Shown: positions 11,865 to 22,994, counted from the stretch's first letter. The stretch: 64,000 nucleotides of DNA from Acidovorax sp. 107 (GCF_003058055.1 NZ_QBTZ01000001.1:1242501-1306500), one strand, 5' to 3'. Notes: a model not told the origin generated them from the sequence alone. Program-made: numbers and translations.

Positions 11865-12955
11865 CGGAGACGGTCGTGTCGGAAGTGTTGAGCGAAGTGC
11901 GAGGCCAGGTGGGCTTCATTACCCTGAATCGCCCGCGTGCGCTCAATGCCCTGTCGCTGGGCATGGTGCGTGACCTGATGGGCATCCTGCTGGCCTGGCA
12001 GAACGATGCCCGGGTGCTGGCCGTGGCGATTCGCGGCAGCAACAAGGAAGGCCCGTTTGGCGCCTTTTGCGCAGGCGGTGATATCCGCTTTCTGCACCAG
12101 GCGGGCAGCCAGGGCAATCCGTTGATCGAGGATTTCTTCACCGAGGAGTACGCGCTCAATCACCTGATCCACAACTATCCCAAGCCCTACATCGCTTTCA
12201 TGGACGGCATCGTGATGGGCGGCGGCATGGGCATCAGCCAGGGCGCAGCGCTGCGCGTGGTGACCGAACGCACGAAGATGGCCATGCCCGAGACGGCCAT
12301 TGGCCTCTTCCCGGACGTGGGCGGTGGGTACTTTCTGAGCCGTTGCCCCGGCCGTGTGGGCGAGTGGCTGGCGCTGACGGGCGACACCATCGGCGCTGCC
12401 GACGCCATCGCCTACCAGCTGGCCGATGGCTGCCTGCCCTCAGACCGGCAGGCGGCGGTGTGGGAGGCTCTGGCCACACAAAGCTTTGCGGATGGCGCAG
12501 CCATCAAGACCTATATTGCTTCTCAATTTGTAGCGGCTCAGGCAAGCGGTTCTAGCGCTTTGGCAGATATTGACCAATATTTTGCTCTGCCAACCGTCGG
12601 TGACATCGTGCAGGCACTCGAAGCCTCCGACAGCGACTGGGCACGCGCCACGGCGGCCACGCTGCGCAAGCGTTCGCCGCTGATGCTGCATGTGGTGCTG
12701 GAGCAGATCCGCCGTGCCCGTGCAATGGGCCTGGCCGACGACCTGCGCATGGAGCGCGACATGGTGCGCCACTGCTTCTTCCTGCGCCCTGGGCAGAGTG
12801 AGACGGTGGAGGGCATTCGTGCCCTGGCCGTGGACAAAGACCATGCACCCCAATGGAATCCTGGCCGCATTGAAGACGTGACGCCGGATATGGTCACGCC
12901 CTTCTTTGCCAGTCCCTGGCCTGCGCACGCGCACCCTCTGGCCAGCCTGGCCTGA
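11861..12955 (+). CDS. Enoyl-CoA hydratase/3-hydroxyisobutyryl-CoA hydrolase family protein
   Basis: The 364-residue product is of the ECH_2 type: a crotonase core with AFCAGGDIR near residue 70 and MGGGMGISQGA near residue 125, plus the C-terminal extension (to about 350) typical of 3-hydroxyisobutyryl-CoA hydrolases of valine breakdown. Family members also include enoyl-CoA hydratases, so the exact reaction is open. The ATG at 11861 is chosen because it overlaps the upstream stop (ATGA) and has AAGGA seven bases before it. Confidence 0.85.
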   Translation: MTETVVSEVLSEVRGQVGFITLNRPRALNALSLGMVRDLMGILLAWQNDARVLAVAIRGSNKEGPFGAFCAGGDIRFLHQAGSQGNPLIEDFFTEEYALNHLIHNYPKPYIAFMDGIVMGGGMGISQGAALRVVTERTKMAMPETAIGLFPDVGGGYFLSRCPGRVGEWLALTGDTIGAADAIAYQLADGCLPSDRQAAVWEALATQSFADGAAIKTYIASQFVAAQASGSSALADIDQYFALPTVGDIVQALEASDSDWARATAATLRKRSPLMLHVVLEQIRRARAMGLADDLRMERDMVRHCFFLRPGQSETVEGIRALAVDKDHAPQWNPGRIEDVTPDMVTPFFASPWPAHAHPLASLA

Positions 12956-12995
12956 TCGGCGAACGTCGTCACCGGGCGGAGCCCCTGGCGGCGCG

Positions 12996-13889
12996 TCAGG
13001 GGTTCAACTGTTGGTAGACGAAGGTGGCCAGGGTCAGCAGCTCGGGGCGCGACAGCTGCCCGCTCAGCGCATAGCCAAAGCCTGCATCCGTCCAGTAAAA
13101 GCCAGGCACCGGGCCTTCCTGGGTGAACTGGAACGCAGTGGTGGGTGCTGCGGTGGGTGCTACCGGCTTGGCCTTGTTATCGTTGGCCGGGTGGGTCGGT
13201 ACGGGCGCCAGGGCGCCCAGGTACAGCGTGATGCGCTGGCCGGTGCTGTTCTGGTACATGAACTGTGCACGCACGCCGGTGTCGCCGGGCAACAACCGGC
13301 CGCCCACCAGCTCGTAGCCTTGCGCGCCCAGCGCGGGCACTTTGAGAGGGCGATCCAGCCGCTTGGACAGCCATTGCACCAGGTGGTCTTGCTGGGCGGC
13401 TGTGACCTCAACCGGGTGACGCACTTCGGGTTGGTACACCGCGTGGGCGACCGAGGCCTGTTGGGCGAAGCGCTGCGCCGGTCCGGCAACCGCCTGCATG
13501 GTGCCTGGGCCTGCCGCGATGGTTTTGCCGGACATCCCCGCGGGCCACTGGCTGCGTCCTGTCCAGCCCAGCACAAAGGCCAGCAGCACCGAAGCGGCCA
13601 TCCCACCCCAACGCCACCACTGCGTGTGTTGCTCTCGTCGATCTGTAGCACGCAACGCAGCGGCCAGCATGGCGTCGGGAACAGGGGCGTGGAGCAGGTC
13701 CTGATGCAGGGCGTGCAGCCGTTGCCGCTGCGCCTGCCAGTGAGACATGGTGGCCTGAGCCGCCTCGTTGCCCCGCAGTTGCTCACGCAGCGCCTGGGCC
13801 TGCGCCGGCGGCAACTGGCCGTCCACAAGGGCATGCCAGGCGCTGGTTTCGTCAGCGCGTGGTGGGGGGGCAGGGCGGGTCGTGTCCAT
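12996..13889 (-). CDS. Anti-sigma factor, membrane-anchored
   Basis: Predicted 297-residue single-pass inner-membrane protein. Residues 1-90 form a cytoplasmic zinc-less anti-sigma-like domain (start WHALVDGQLPPAQ), followed by one membrane segment (about 95-112) and a periplasmic region. It lies 26 bases downstream of the ECF sigma gene on the same strand, the usual arrangement for a sigma factor and its inhibitor. The inducing signal is unknown. Confidence 0.8.
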   Translation of the reverse strand: MDTTRPAPPPRADETSAWHALVDGQLPPAQAQALREQLRGNEAAQATMSHWQAQRQRLHALHQDLLHAPVPDAMLAAALRATDRREQHTQWWRWGGMAASVLLAFVLGWTGRSQWPAGMSGKTIAAGPGTMQAVAGPAQRFAQQASVAHAVYQPEVRHPVEVTAAQQDHLVQWLSKRLDRPLKVPALGAQGYELVGGRLLPGDTGVRAQFMYQNSTGQRITLYLGALAPVPTHPANDNKAKPVAPTAAPTTAFQFTQEGPVPGFYWTDAGFGYALSGQLSRPELLTLATFVYQQLNP

Positions 13890-13915
13890 GGTGGAGGAGG
13901 ATCGGGGTCTGGGGA

Positions 13916-14467
13916 CTATTTGAGGCGGCGCAGTGCAGGCGCTGTGCCTGCTGCTGGGCCTGCCGGGGCGCCTTGTGCAGCCTGGGCGGGGCCCTGCGTG
14001 GGCTCACGGTCCATCAGTGCGCGCAGGCGCATGCGGGCCCGCGAGAGACGTGACATGACGGTGCCCACCGGAACGCCGAGGATGCGCGCAGTGTCTTCGT
14101 AGCTCATGTCCTCCATGGCGACCAGCAGCAGTACGGCCCGCTGGTCTGCGGGCAGGCGCTGCAGGCAGCGCTCCAGGTCCAGCGCATCGTCTGAGGGCTC
14201 GCGGGCCCCGGGCAACTGGTCCTGAACGTCATCGATATCCACTGGCGCCAGCGCGGGCTGCGCGCGGCGCTGGTTGTGGTGCAGGTTGTGCATGAGCGTG
14301 AACAGCCATGCGCGCAGGTCAGTGCCGGTGCGCCACAGCAGCCATTTGCTGCAGGCCCGCTCCAGTGTGTCCTGCACTAGGTCGTCGGCGGCCCAGGCGT
14401 CCCCTGTCAACACCCGCGCGTAGCGGCGAAGGCCCGGCAGCTGTTCGATGACCTGGGTGCGGTTCAT
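13916..14467 (-). CDS. ECF-type RNA polymerase sigma factor
   Basis: A 183-residue extracytoplasmic-function sigma factor. Region 2 includes WAADDLVQDTLERA (about 26-39) and region 4 includes LPADQRAVLLLVAMEDMSY followed by the recognition helix with GTVMSRLSRARMRLR. A Pro/Ala/Gly-rich tail ends the protein. It is the middle gene of a lipoprotein, sigma, anti-sigma operon and probably controls that operon. Confidence 0.92.
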   Translation of the reverse strand: MNRTQVIEQLPGLRRYARVLTGDAWAADDLVQDTLERACSKWLLWRTGTDLRAWLFTLMHNLHHNQRRAQPALAPVDIDDVQDQLPGAREPSDDALDLERCLQRLPADQRAVLLLVAMEDMSYEDTARILGVPVGTVMSRLSRARMRLRALMDREPTQGPAQAAQGAPAGPAAGTAPALRRLK

Positions 14468-14501
14468 GCAGTGCGGAGCCTGTGCGGCTTTGAACGGGTT
14501 C

Positions 14502-14867
14502 TCAGGGCCGAGCGGTGTGCCAGACCTGGTTCACGCCATCACCCGTTTTGTCGCCGGGCTTGGTGTCCTTGATCCAGTAGTACAGGGGCTTGCCCTTGTA
14601 GGCCAGCTGGGTCTTGCCGTCGTCGCGGGTGATGACGCTGTAGTCGCCGCTGGGGGCCTTGCTGGCCATGAGCGGCGGCCAGTTGGTGGCGCAGGGGCCG
14701 TTGCACACCGATTTGCCGCTGCCCGTAGCGTCGCGGTCGAACGTGTAAAGCGTCATGCCGCCTGCGCCGACGAGTACGCCGTCCATGGTTTTCACGGGGC
14801 TGTCGGCCGCCATGGTGGAGCAGCCGGCAATGGCCAGGAACGCAGCAATGGAAAGGATCTTTTTCAT
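14502..14867 (-). CDS. Secreted COG4315-type repeat lipoprotein
   Basis: A 121-residue protein with a lipoprotein signal peptide (MKKILSIAAFLAIAGCS; lipobox Cys17) and two repeats of the lipoprotein_15 family (LYTFDRDATGSGKSVC and PLYYWIKDTKPGDKTGDG). Function of the family is not known. The ATG at 14867 is chosen for the signal peptide and a GGAG site seven bases upstream; an upstream in-frame extension lacks both. It heads the ECF sigma operon. Confidence 0.85.
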   Translation of the reverse strand: MKKILSIAAFLAIAGCSTMAADSPVKTMDGVLVGAGGMTLYTFDRDATGSGKSVCNGPCATNWPPLMASKAPSGDYSVITRDDGKTQLAYKGKPLYYWIKDTKPGDKTGDGVNQVWHTARP

Positions 14868-15067
14868 GGTTTCTCCAGGTAGAAGAGGGATTGCAGATAA
14901 CGGCACATACCGCCTTGCACCTCCACAAACACAAGGGCGCGGAGGTTTATTCCACCACGCATGAAAAAAAGTCGCTTGCATCAAAACTGGCGCGGCTCCA
15001 ACCAGCGCCCCCGCGAAAGGGCCGGAAGCGTCCCTCTTTGGGGGCAGGTGCGTAGCACCTCCGGGGA

Positions 15068-15541
15068 CTAACGATTCCTGCTCTTCATGGCGCGCTCCAC
15101 TTCGCGCTTGCCTTCGCGGTCCTTGATGGTGTCGCGCTTGTCATGCTCTGCCTTGCCCTTGGCCAGTGCGATCTCGCATTTCACAAAGCCATTCTTCCAG
15201 TGCAGGTTGATGGGCACCAGGGTGTAGCCCTTTTGCTCGACCTTGCCAATCAGGCGCTTGATGTCATCCTTTTTGAGCAGCAGCTTCTTGGTGCGGGCCG
15301 ATTCCGGGTTGACGTGGGTGGAGGCCGTCTTGAGCGGGAGGATCAGGCAGCCGAGCAGATACAGTTCGCCATCGCGGATCAGCACATAGCCGTCGGTAAG
15401 CTGGACTTTCCCCTCGCGCAGCGCCTTGACCTCCCAGCCGTGCAGCACCATGCCCGCCTCGTGGCGCTCTTCGAAGAAGTAGTTGTAGGCCGCCTTTTTG
15501 TTGTCGGCAATGCGGGAGGTGGGATCGGGTTTTTTGGCCAT
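15068..15541 (-). CDS. smpB: SsrA-binding protein SmpB
   Basis: SmpB binds tmRNA and delivers it to stalled ribosomes for trans-translation. The 157-residue protein starts [17 protein letters not shown] and contains the family motifs [18 protein letters not shown] and the basic C-terminal tail ([18 protein letters not shown]) that enters the decoding centre. The start at 15541 matches family length; longer in-frame extensions upstream are not supported. Confidence 0.97.
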   Translation of the reverse strand: MAKKPDPTSRIADNKKAAYNYFFEERHEAGMVLHGWEVKALREGKVQLTDGYVLIRDGELYLLGCLILPLKTASTHVNPESARTKKLLLKKDDIKRLIGKVEQKGYTLVPINLHWKNGFVKCEIALAKGKAEHDKRDTIKDREGKREVERAMKSRNR

Positions 15542-15671
15542 GTAGTTCAGATGCGGCGCCCTGCGGGAGATAAAAGATCTCCCTACATACAATTGTGGCC
15601 GTTCAGAGACCCGTGATTCTAGTTTCCCCGGCCCGCCTTTCTCGTCTGAAAGCCCCGCGCCTGCTGCCTGC

Positions 15672-16112
15672 ATGAAAACCGTCCACAAGTCCGTCCTCAT
15701 TTGGTACAGCCCCGAAGAGATGTTTGCCCTGGTCACCGGGGTGGAGCATTACCCCCAGTTCCTGCCCTGGTGCGACCGCGCTGCCGTGCTGGAGCAGACC
15801 AGTGACGGCATGACCGCTGAAGTAGGCATTGCGTTCAGCGGCATCCGTCAGACCTTTGTCACGCGCAACACCCATGAAGCGGGTAAGCGCGTACAGATGC
15901 ATCTGGTGAACGGACCGTTTTCACGGCTGGATGGAGACTGGCACTTTCATGCCGTCGGGGACGGCACGCAGCGTGCGTGCAAGGTGGAACTGCTGCTGAA
16001 CTACGGGTTTGACAGCGCTGCATTGGCCACGCTGGTGGGGCCGGTGTTCGACCGCATTGCAGGCAGCATGGTGGACGCTTTCGTCAAGCGCGCGGAGCAG
16101 GTCTATGGCTGA
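15672..16112 (+). CDS. ratA: RatA/COQ10-type START-domain protein
   Basis: A 146-residue polyketide-cyclase/START-fold protein with the family start [15 protein letters not shown] and [11 protein letters not shown]. In E. coli the homologue was reported to block 70S assembly (RatA toxin), while the eukaryotic homologue binds coenzyme Q. It is divergent from smpB and overlaps rnfH by eight bases, the common smpB/ratA/rnfH arrangement. Confidence 0.88.
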   Translation: MKTVHKSVLIWYSPEEMFALVTGVEHYPQFLPWCDRAAVLEQTSDGMTAEVGIAFSGIRQTFVTRNTHEAGKRVQMHLVNGPFSRLDGDWHFHAVGDGTQRACKVELLLNYGFDSAALATLVGPVFDRIAGSMVDAFVKRAEQVYG

Positions 16113-16470
16113 GGGTGGGGCGGGTGCCTCAAAGACACTCACGATTACCGTCGTCGTCTGTCTGGGCCCGCGCGAGGTACGTGAGCGGACCCTGGATCTG
16201 CCGGTGGGCTCCACGGTGGCGGATGCCCTGCGCGCCAGCTGCGCCATTGCCGGGCCGCCCATGCCGGAGGCCGAGGGCACGCAAGCATTGGGTATTTGGG
16301 GTCGCCCCGCCCGGTTGGATGCAGTATTGCAACCGCTGGACCGCGTGGAAATCTACCGATCTTTGAAAGTGGACCCCAAGGTGGCACGCCGGGAGCGTTT
16401 TGCCCGCCAGGGGGCGCGCACCACCGGGCTTTTTGCGCGCCGCCGACCGGGGGGCAAGTCCGGCTATTGA
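16105..16470 (+). CDS. rnfH: RnfH-family protein (UPF0125)
   Basis: A 121-residue ubiquitin-like small protein with LDLPVGSTVADALRAS, LGIWGRPARLDAVLQPLDRVEIYRSL and the basic tail DPKVARRERFARQG. Function unresolved; paired with ratA in many proteobacteria. The start at 16105 overlaps the end of ratA, consistent with coupling. Confidence 0.85.
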   Translation: MAEGGAGASKTLTITVVVCLGPREVRERTLDLPVGSTVADALRASCAIAGPPMPEAEGTQALGIWGRPARLDAVLQPLDRVEIYRSLKVDPKVARRERFARQGARTTGLFARRRPGGKSGY

Positions 16471-16473
16471 TGA

Positions 16474-18633
<2,160 letters not shown>

Positions 18634-18658
18634 TCGTTGTTGATCTAATCTGGCCTGA

Positions 18659-18687
18659 TTGAAAAAATCTGGTCAGACTGATATAGT
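18659..18687 (+). promoter_or_regulatory. Promoter of the Phd/PIN toxin-antitoxin operon
   Basis: TTGAAA (18659-18664) and TATAGT (18682-18687) with a 17-base spacer, the -10 being extended by TG. Repeated boxes related to TCTGGCCTGA lie before, inside and after this promoter (about 18648-18717), as expected for an operator bound by the antitoxin or toxin-antitoxin complex. Confidence 0.7.
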
Positions 18688-18727
18688 CTGGTCTGAATTC
18701 ATTGTTCAGGCCAGACTTTTCTTTTTT
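18685..18727 (+). terminator. Hairpin with T-run after guaB, overlapping the toxin-antitoxin operator
   Basis: AGTCTGGTCTGAA (18685-18697) pairs with TTCAGGCCAGACT (18705-18717) with one mismatch, followed by TTTTC and six Ts. By form it is an intrinsic terminator for guaB; by position it also spans the transcription start of the toxin-antitoxin promoter, so it may act as an operator. Confidence 0.6.
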
Positions 18728-18742
18728 GGGGTCCGCGTTTCC

Positions 18743-19033
18743 ATGCAGTCCGTTGGTATCTACGAAGCCAAGAGCCGGTTCTCCGCCCTGATCGAGCTGG
18801 TCGAGCAGGGTGAAGAAGTGCGCATCACCCGCCACGGCAAAGAGGTGGTGCGCATGCTGCCCGTGCGTCGCCGGCCCGTGATCACCGACGAGCAGATCGC
18901 CCGCGAGCTGGGGCAGATTGACGCGCTGCATGCCACGGTTCGCCCCGCAGTCGGGGCGAACCCTACCGATACTTTGCGCTCCGCAGGCGAGGCCTTGGAT
19001 GCCTTGCGCCGCAAGGGCCGGAGCACTGCATGA
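18743..19033 (+). CDS. Phd/YefM-family antitoxin
   Basis: A 96-residue antitoxin with the Phd N-terminal fold (MQSVGIYEAKSRFSALIELV, RITRHGKEVVRM). These proteins repress their own operon and neutralise the toxin with their C-terminal tail. The ATG at 18743 matches the family N-terminus; the longer frame back to 18659 would begin inside the promoter. Its stop overlaps the toxin start by four bases. Confidence 0.88.
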   Translation: MQSVGIYEAKSRFSALIELVEQGEEVRITRHGKEVVRMLPVRRRPVITDEQIARELGQIDALHATVRPAVGANPTDTLRSAGEALDALRRKGRSTA

Positions 19034-19464
19034 CCGCCTTTGTCCTCGACGCCTCCGTCACCGCCGCCTGGCTGCTGCCCGACGCGGCCAGCGAACACAC
19101 CCGCCGCCTGTACACCCTGATCCGCCGCGACGAGGTCGAACCCCAGGCCCCCAACCTGTGGCACTGGGAGTGCCACAACATCCTTGCCAGTGGCGTGCAC
19201 AGTGGCCGTATCCCCGCAGCGTCCGTTGAAGGCTTGTGGGGCGTGCTCGAAGCCATCCGACATCGGGTGGAACTGCATGAGCTTGCACCTGCCCAGCACA
19301 AGGCCGTGCTGGACGTGGCATTGGAAACGGGCCTGCCTACTTTTGACGCCGCCTACCTGTGGCTCGCGCGCTCGCTGCGCCTTCCGCTGGCTACCTTCGA
19401 CACTCAGCAGATCGCTGCCGCACGGCGCAGCGGTGTACCCCTTCTCGACCTTTCCAGCCTCTGA
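19030..19464 (+). CDS. VapC-like PIN-domain toxin
   Basis: A 144-residue PIN-domain ribonuclease. Visible acidic residues are Asp7 (FVLDAS), Glu in WHWECHNIL, and Asp in TFDAAYLWLA and LATFDTQ near the end. PIN toxins cleave tRNA or rRNA to halt growth. ATGA overlap with the antitoxin shows a translationally coupled pair. The stop is only 12 bases from guaA, so guaA can be co-transcribed. Confidence 0.9.
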   Translation: MTAFVLDASVTAAWLLPDAASEHTRRLYTLIRRDEVEPQAPNLWHWECHNILASGVHSGRIPAASVEGLWGVLEAIRHRVELHELAPAQHKAVLDVALETGLPTFDAAYLWLARSLRLPLATFDTQQIAAARRSGVPLLDLSSL

Positions 19465-19476
19465 CGGACCACCACC

Positions 19477-21096
19477 ATGCAACACCAGAAAATCCTCATC
19501 CTCGATTTCGGCTCGCAAGTCACCCAGCTCATCGCGCGTCGCGTGCGTGAGGCCAACGTGTACTGCGAAGTGCACCCCTGTGACGTGACGGACGAGTGGG
19601 TGCGTGACTACGCCAAGGACGGTTCGCTCAAGGGCATCATTCTTTCGGGCAGCCACGCCAGTGTGTACGAGGACACCACCGACAAGGCCCCTCAGGCCGT
19701 GTTTGAACTGGGACTGCCCGTGCTGGGCATCTGCTATGGCATGCAGACCATGGCGCACCAGCTGGGCGGCAAGGTCGAAGGCGGCCACAAGCGCGAGTTC
19801 GGCTTTGCCGCCGTGCGCGCACGCGGTCACACAGCCTTGCTCAAGGACATTGCCGACTTCACCACCCCCGAAGGCCACGGCATGCTGAACGTGTGGATGA
19901 GCCACGGCGACAAGGTCACTGAGCTGCCCCCGGGCTTCAAGCTCATGGCCAGCACCGAGAGCTGCCCCATCGCCGGCATGGCCGACGAAGACCGCCGCTT
20001 CTATGCCGTGCAGTTCCACCCCGAAGTCACGCACACCGTGCAGGGCCGGGCGCTGCTGGATCGTTTTGTGCTCGGCATTTGTGGCACCTCGCCCGACTGG
20101 GTCATGCGCGACCACATCGCCGAGGCCGTCGAGCAGATCCGCCAGCAGGTGGGCGATGAGGAAGTGATCCTGGGTCTGTCGGGCGGTGTGGATTCGTCCG
20201 TTGCCGCAGCTCTGATCCACCGCGCCATCGGCGACCAGCTCACCTGCGTGTTTGTGGACCACGGCCTGCTGCGCCTGAACGAAGGCGACATGGTCATGGA
20301 CATGTTCGTGGGCAAGCTGCACGCCAAGGTCATCCGCGTGGACGCCAGCGACCTGTTCTTGGGCAAGCTGGCAGGAGTCAGCGAGCCCGAACAAAAGCGC
20401 AAGATCATCGGTGGCCTGTTCGTGGATGTGTTCAAGGCCGAAGCCGCCAAGCTCAAGGCGGCAGGCAATGGCGCCAAGGGAGCCACGTTCCTGGCCCAGG
20501 GCACCATCTACCCCGACGTGATCGAATCCGGTGGCGCCAAGAGCAAGAAGGCCGTCACCATCAAGAGTCACCACAATGTGGGCGGCCTGCCCGAGCAGCT
20601 GGGCCTCAAGCTGCTGGAGCCGCTGCGCGACCTGTTCAAGGACGAAGTGCGCGAGCTTGGCGTGGCCCTGGGCTTGCCGCCCGAGATGGTCTACCGCCAT
20701 CCCTTCCCCGGCCCCGGCTTGGGCGTGCGCATCTTGGGTGAAGTGAAGAAGGAATACGCCGACCTGTTGCGCCGCGCCGACGCGATCTTCATCGAAGAGT
20801 TGCGCAACTTTGTGGACGAGGCCAGCGGCAAGACTTGGTACGACCTCACCAGCCAGGCCTTCACCGTGTTCCTGCCCGTCAAGAGCGTGGGCGTGATGGG
20901 CGACGGCCGCACCTACGACTACGTGGTGGCCCTGCGCGCCGTGCAGACCAGCGATTTCATGACCGCCGACTGGGCCGAGCTGCCGTACGCGCTGCTTAAG
21001 AAGGTGTCGGGCCGCATCATCAACGAGGTGCGTGGCATCAACCGCGTGACCTACGACGTGAGCAGCAAGCCGCCAGCGACGATTGAGTGGGAATGA
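19477..21096 (+). CDS. guaA: GMP synthase (glutamine-hydrolysing)
   Basis: GuaA aminates XMP to GMP. The 539 residues hold a class I glutamine amidotransferase domain (nucleophile in LGICYGMQ, His-Glu in QFHPEVTHT), an ATP pyrophosphatase domain with the PP-loop LSGGVDSS near residue 235, and the C-terminal dimerisation domain ending PATIEWE. The C-terminus is intact, although the mobile element begins just behind it. The Shine-Dalgarno signal is weak. Confidence 0.97.
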   Translation: MQHQKILILDFGSQVTQLIARRVREANVYCEVHPCDVTDEWVRDYAKDGSLKGIILSGSHASVYEDTTDKAPQAVFELGLPVLGICYGMQTMAHQLGGKVEGGHKREFGFAAVRARGHTALLKDIADFTTPEGHGMLNVWMSHGDKVTELPPGFKLMASTESCPIAGMADEDRRFYAVQFHPEVTHTVQGRALLDRFVLGICGTSPDWVMRDHIAEAVEQIRQQVGDEEVILGLSGGVDSSVAAALIHRAIGDQLTCVFVDHGLLRLNEGDMVMDMFVGKLHAKVIRVDASDLFLGKLAGVSEPEQKRKIIGGLFVDVFKAEAAKLKAAGNGAKGATFLAQGTIYPDVIESGGAKSKKAVTIKSHHNVGGLPEQLGLKLLEPLRDLFKDEVRELGVALGLPPEMVYRHPFPGPGLGVRILGEVKKEYADLLRRADAIFIEELRNFVDEASGKTWYDLTSQAFTVFLPVKSVGVMGDGRTYDYVVALRAVQTSDFMTADWAELPYALLKKVSGRIINEVRGINRVTYDVSSKPPATIEWE

Positions 21097-21120
21097 AATC
21101 AGGTCCTTCGGGGACTATTG
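21072..21120 (+). other. Probable left boundary (attL) of the integrative element at the guaA 3' end
   Basis: Everything to the left is conserved chromosome, everything to the right is mobile-element sequence, and the integrase faces away from guaA 301 bases further on. The 3' end of guaA is a known target of tyrosine integrases. The exact crossover cannot be placed because the right end lies outside the window. Confidence 0.5.
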
Positions 21121-21366
21121 CCACCTATCGAAAATCCGACGTAACGTATTGATTTCAAAGGAAATACGTCACGAAAGCTATCGGTGACTATCGCCGGGCA
21201 GCGAAACGGATTGACGGTAGAGGTGACGGTAGAAACCGGAGGCCGGATTAAGACCTCCTTGTTGACTATCGAGACCAAATCGGTCTTTGACGGTAAATCA
21301 CTCCTCTGGAAAGCTTGTTTCATGCGGCTTTCCAGGCATCAGCAGGTCTCCTGACCCCTGACGGTA
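21113..21366 (+). repeat. Two families of short direct repeats upstream of the integrase
   Basis: TGACGGTA occurs four times (21212, 21224, 21288, 21359) and GACTAT(T/C)G three times (21113, 21186, 21264), all on the same strand in the 301 bases between guaA and the integrase gene. This is the layout expected for arm-type integrase or excisionase sites next to an attachment core. No gene is visible here. Confidence 0.65.
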
Positions 21367-21397
21367 AAAGCCGTCATGAACAGGAGGAAAAACCTCG

Positions 21398-22654
21398 ATG
21401 CTTACCGACACCGCACTGCGCAATTTGAAGCCTAAGTCCTTGACTTATAAGGCTTCTGACCGGGATGGGATGTACGTGACGGTATCGCCCACCGGTACCG
21501 TCACCTTCCGCTTCGATTACCGTCTCAACGGGCGCCGCGAGACCCTGACCATCGGCCGCTACGGACCGGCGGGGATTTCGCTGGCGATGGCCCGTGAAAA
21601 GCTGCTGGACGCGAAGAAGGCCGTCGCCCAGGGCAAGTCTCCGGCGTACGAGAAACAGCGCGAGAAGCGCCGCCTGACCGCCGCCAAGAACTTTGGCGAC
21701 ATGACAGCCCAATGGCTGGCCGGCGCCCGGATGGCCGACAGCACGCGAGCGATGCGCAAGAGCATCGTTGATCGGGACATCCTGCCGGCGTTCCAGAACC
21801 GCCTGCTCAACGAAATCACCGCCGATGACTTGCGCGCCTTGTGCGGCAAGGTGAAGGGGAGGGGCGCCCCGGCCACCGCGGTGCATGTCCGCGACATCGT
21901 GAAGCAGGTCTATGCCTTCGCCATCCTGCATGGGGAGAAGGTGGACAACCCCGCGGCCGACGTGGGCGCGGCCTCAATTGCGACCTTCGTACCCAAGGAC
22001 CGTGCCTTGTCGCCGTTGGAGATCCGTTTGATGTCGCGGCAGATGGAGTCGGTGGCCACGTATCCAACCATCCGTCTGGCGCTGCGCATGATCCTGCTGA
22101 CGCTCGTGCGCAAGAGCGAGCTGATCGAGGCCACCTGGGACGAGGTTGATTTCGCGAACGCGACCTGGACCATTCCGAAGCAGCGGATGAAGGGGCGCAA
22201 TCCGCATGTGGTCTACCTGTCGCGCCAGGCGCTGGACATCCTGGTGGCACTGCACACCTGCGCGGCTGGCTCGAAATTCGTGCTGCCGTCCCGATACGAC
22301 TCCGACCGTTGCATGTCTCACGCGACCCTCAACCGGGTCACTCAGATCGTGGCGCAGCGGGCCAAGGCCGCAGGCCTGCCTCTGGAGCCGTTCACCGTCC
22401 ACGATCTGCGCCGCACGGGCTCGACGCTGCTCAACGAGATCGGGTTCAACCGCGACTGGATTGAGAAGTGCCTTGCGCACGAGGAGGGGCGTTCCTCGCG
22501 CTCGATCTACAACAAGGCCGAGTACGCCGAGCAGCGGCGCCACATGCTGCAGGAGTGGGCCAGCATGGTCGATGCCTGGATTGACGGGCAGACCTATGTG
22601 CCAAAACTGATGCCGGACAACGTCGTCGTGCCGGTGTTGAGTGCGTTGGCCTGA
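21398..22654 (+). CDS. int: Tyrosine integrase, DUF4102/P4 type
   Basis: A 418-residue site-specific recombinase that would integrate and excise the element. An N-terminal DUF4102 arm-binding domain (1 to about 95) precedes a SAM-like core-binding domain (100-190) and the catalytic domain with Arg238 (VRKSELIEATW), His335-x-x-Arg338 (HDLRRTGST), His361 and a Tyr in YNKAEY (371-376). All catalytic residues appear present. AGGAGG lies ten bases before the ATG. Position and orientation next to guaA fit integration there. Confidence 0.93.
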   Translation: MLTDTALRNLKPKSLTYKASDRDGMYVTVSPTGTVTFRFDYRLNGRRETLTIGRYGPAGISLAMAREKLLDAKKAVAQGKSPAYEKQREKRRLTAAKNFGDMTAQWLAGARMADSTRAMRKSIVDRDILPAFQNRLLNEITADDLRALCGKVKGRGAPATAVHVRDIVKQVYAFAILHGEKVDNPAADVGAASIATFVPKDRALSPLEIRLMSRQMESVATYPTIRLALRMILLTLVRKSELIEATWDEVDFANATWTIPKQRMKGRNPHVVYLSRQALDILVALHTCAAGSKFVLPSRYDSDRCMSHATLNRVTQIVAQRAKAAGLPLEPFTVHDLRRTGSTLLNEIGFNRDWIEKCLAHEEGRSSRSIYNKAEYAEQRRHMLQEWASMVDAWIDGQTYVPKLMPDNVVVPVLSALA

Positions 22655-22659
22655 AGCAG

Positions 22660-22703
22660 TGCCAAGGTTGTCACTTGACAACCTTGGCAATCATTCCCAT
22701 ACT
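22660..22703 (+). promoter_or_regulatory. Palindromic operator overlapping a consensus promoter
   Basis: TGCCAAGGTTGTCA (22660-22673), two bases, and TGACAACCTTGGCA (22676-22689) form a perfect 14-bp inverted repeat. The consensus -35 TTGACA (22675-22680) lies inside it, and CATACT (22698-22703) sits at a 17-base spacing. A protein bound to the palindrome would block polymerase; the DNA-binding protein encoded second in the following operon is the obvious candidate. The repeat may also act as a terminator for the integrase, but there is no T-run. Confidence 0.8.
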
Positions 22704-22714
22704 GGAGACTGTTG

Positions 22715-22990
22715 ATGGCCCGTTCCTCTCATCCGAAGAAAGAGGTCGAGGAAGCACTCAGGCATGCCGAAGGGCAGGGTTGGCGCGTGGAAGTCGGCGG
22801 CAGCCATGCCTGGGGGCGGATTTACTGCCCGTACAACGACGCGGAATGCCGTTGCGGCGAGTTCTGTATCACTAGCGTGTGGAGCACGCCGAAGAACCCA
22901 GGGAACCACGCACGCGCCTTGCGGCGGGTCGTGGACAACTGCACGACGCACCGCACGCAGCAGGAGGCGGCCGACGATGCCGAGGAATAG
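22715..22990 (+). CDS. HicA-like small protein, probable toxin
   Basis: A 91-residue protein whose middle part (GWRVEVGGSHAWGRIYCP, with His31) resembles the dsRNA-binding fold and catalytic G-S-H motif of HicA mRNA interferases. It has extra cysteines (CPYNDAECRCGEFC) not typical of HicA. The predicted transcript starts only a few bases before the ATG, so the only purine-rich site (GGAG 22704-22707) would be outside the mRNA, suggesting near-leaderless translation. It is followed after four bases by a DNA-binding protein gene. Confidence 0.6.
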   Translation: MARSSHPKKEVEEALRHAEGQGWRVEVGGSHAWGRIYCPYNDAECRCGEFCITSVWSTPKNPGNHARALRRVVDNCTTHRTQQEAADDAEE

Positions 22991-22994
22991 CGCG

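Noticed and set aside
21090..21400. Classical Tn4371 target TTTTTCAT at the left end
   Set aside because: Not present near guaA; only GTTTCAT at about 21317, far from the boundary.
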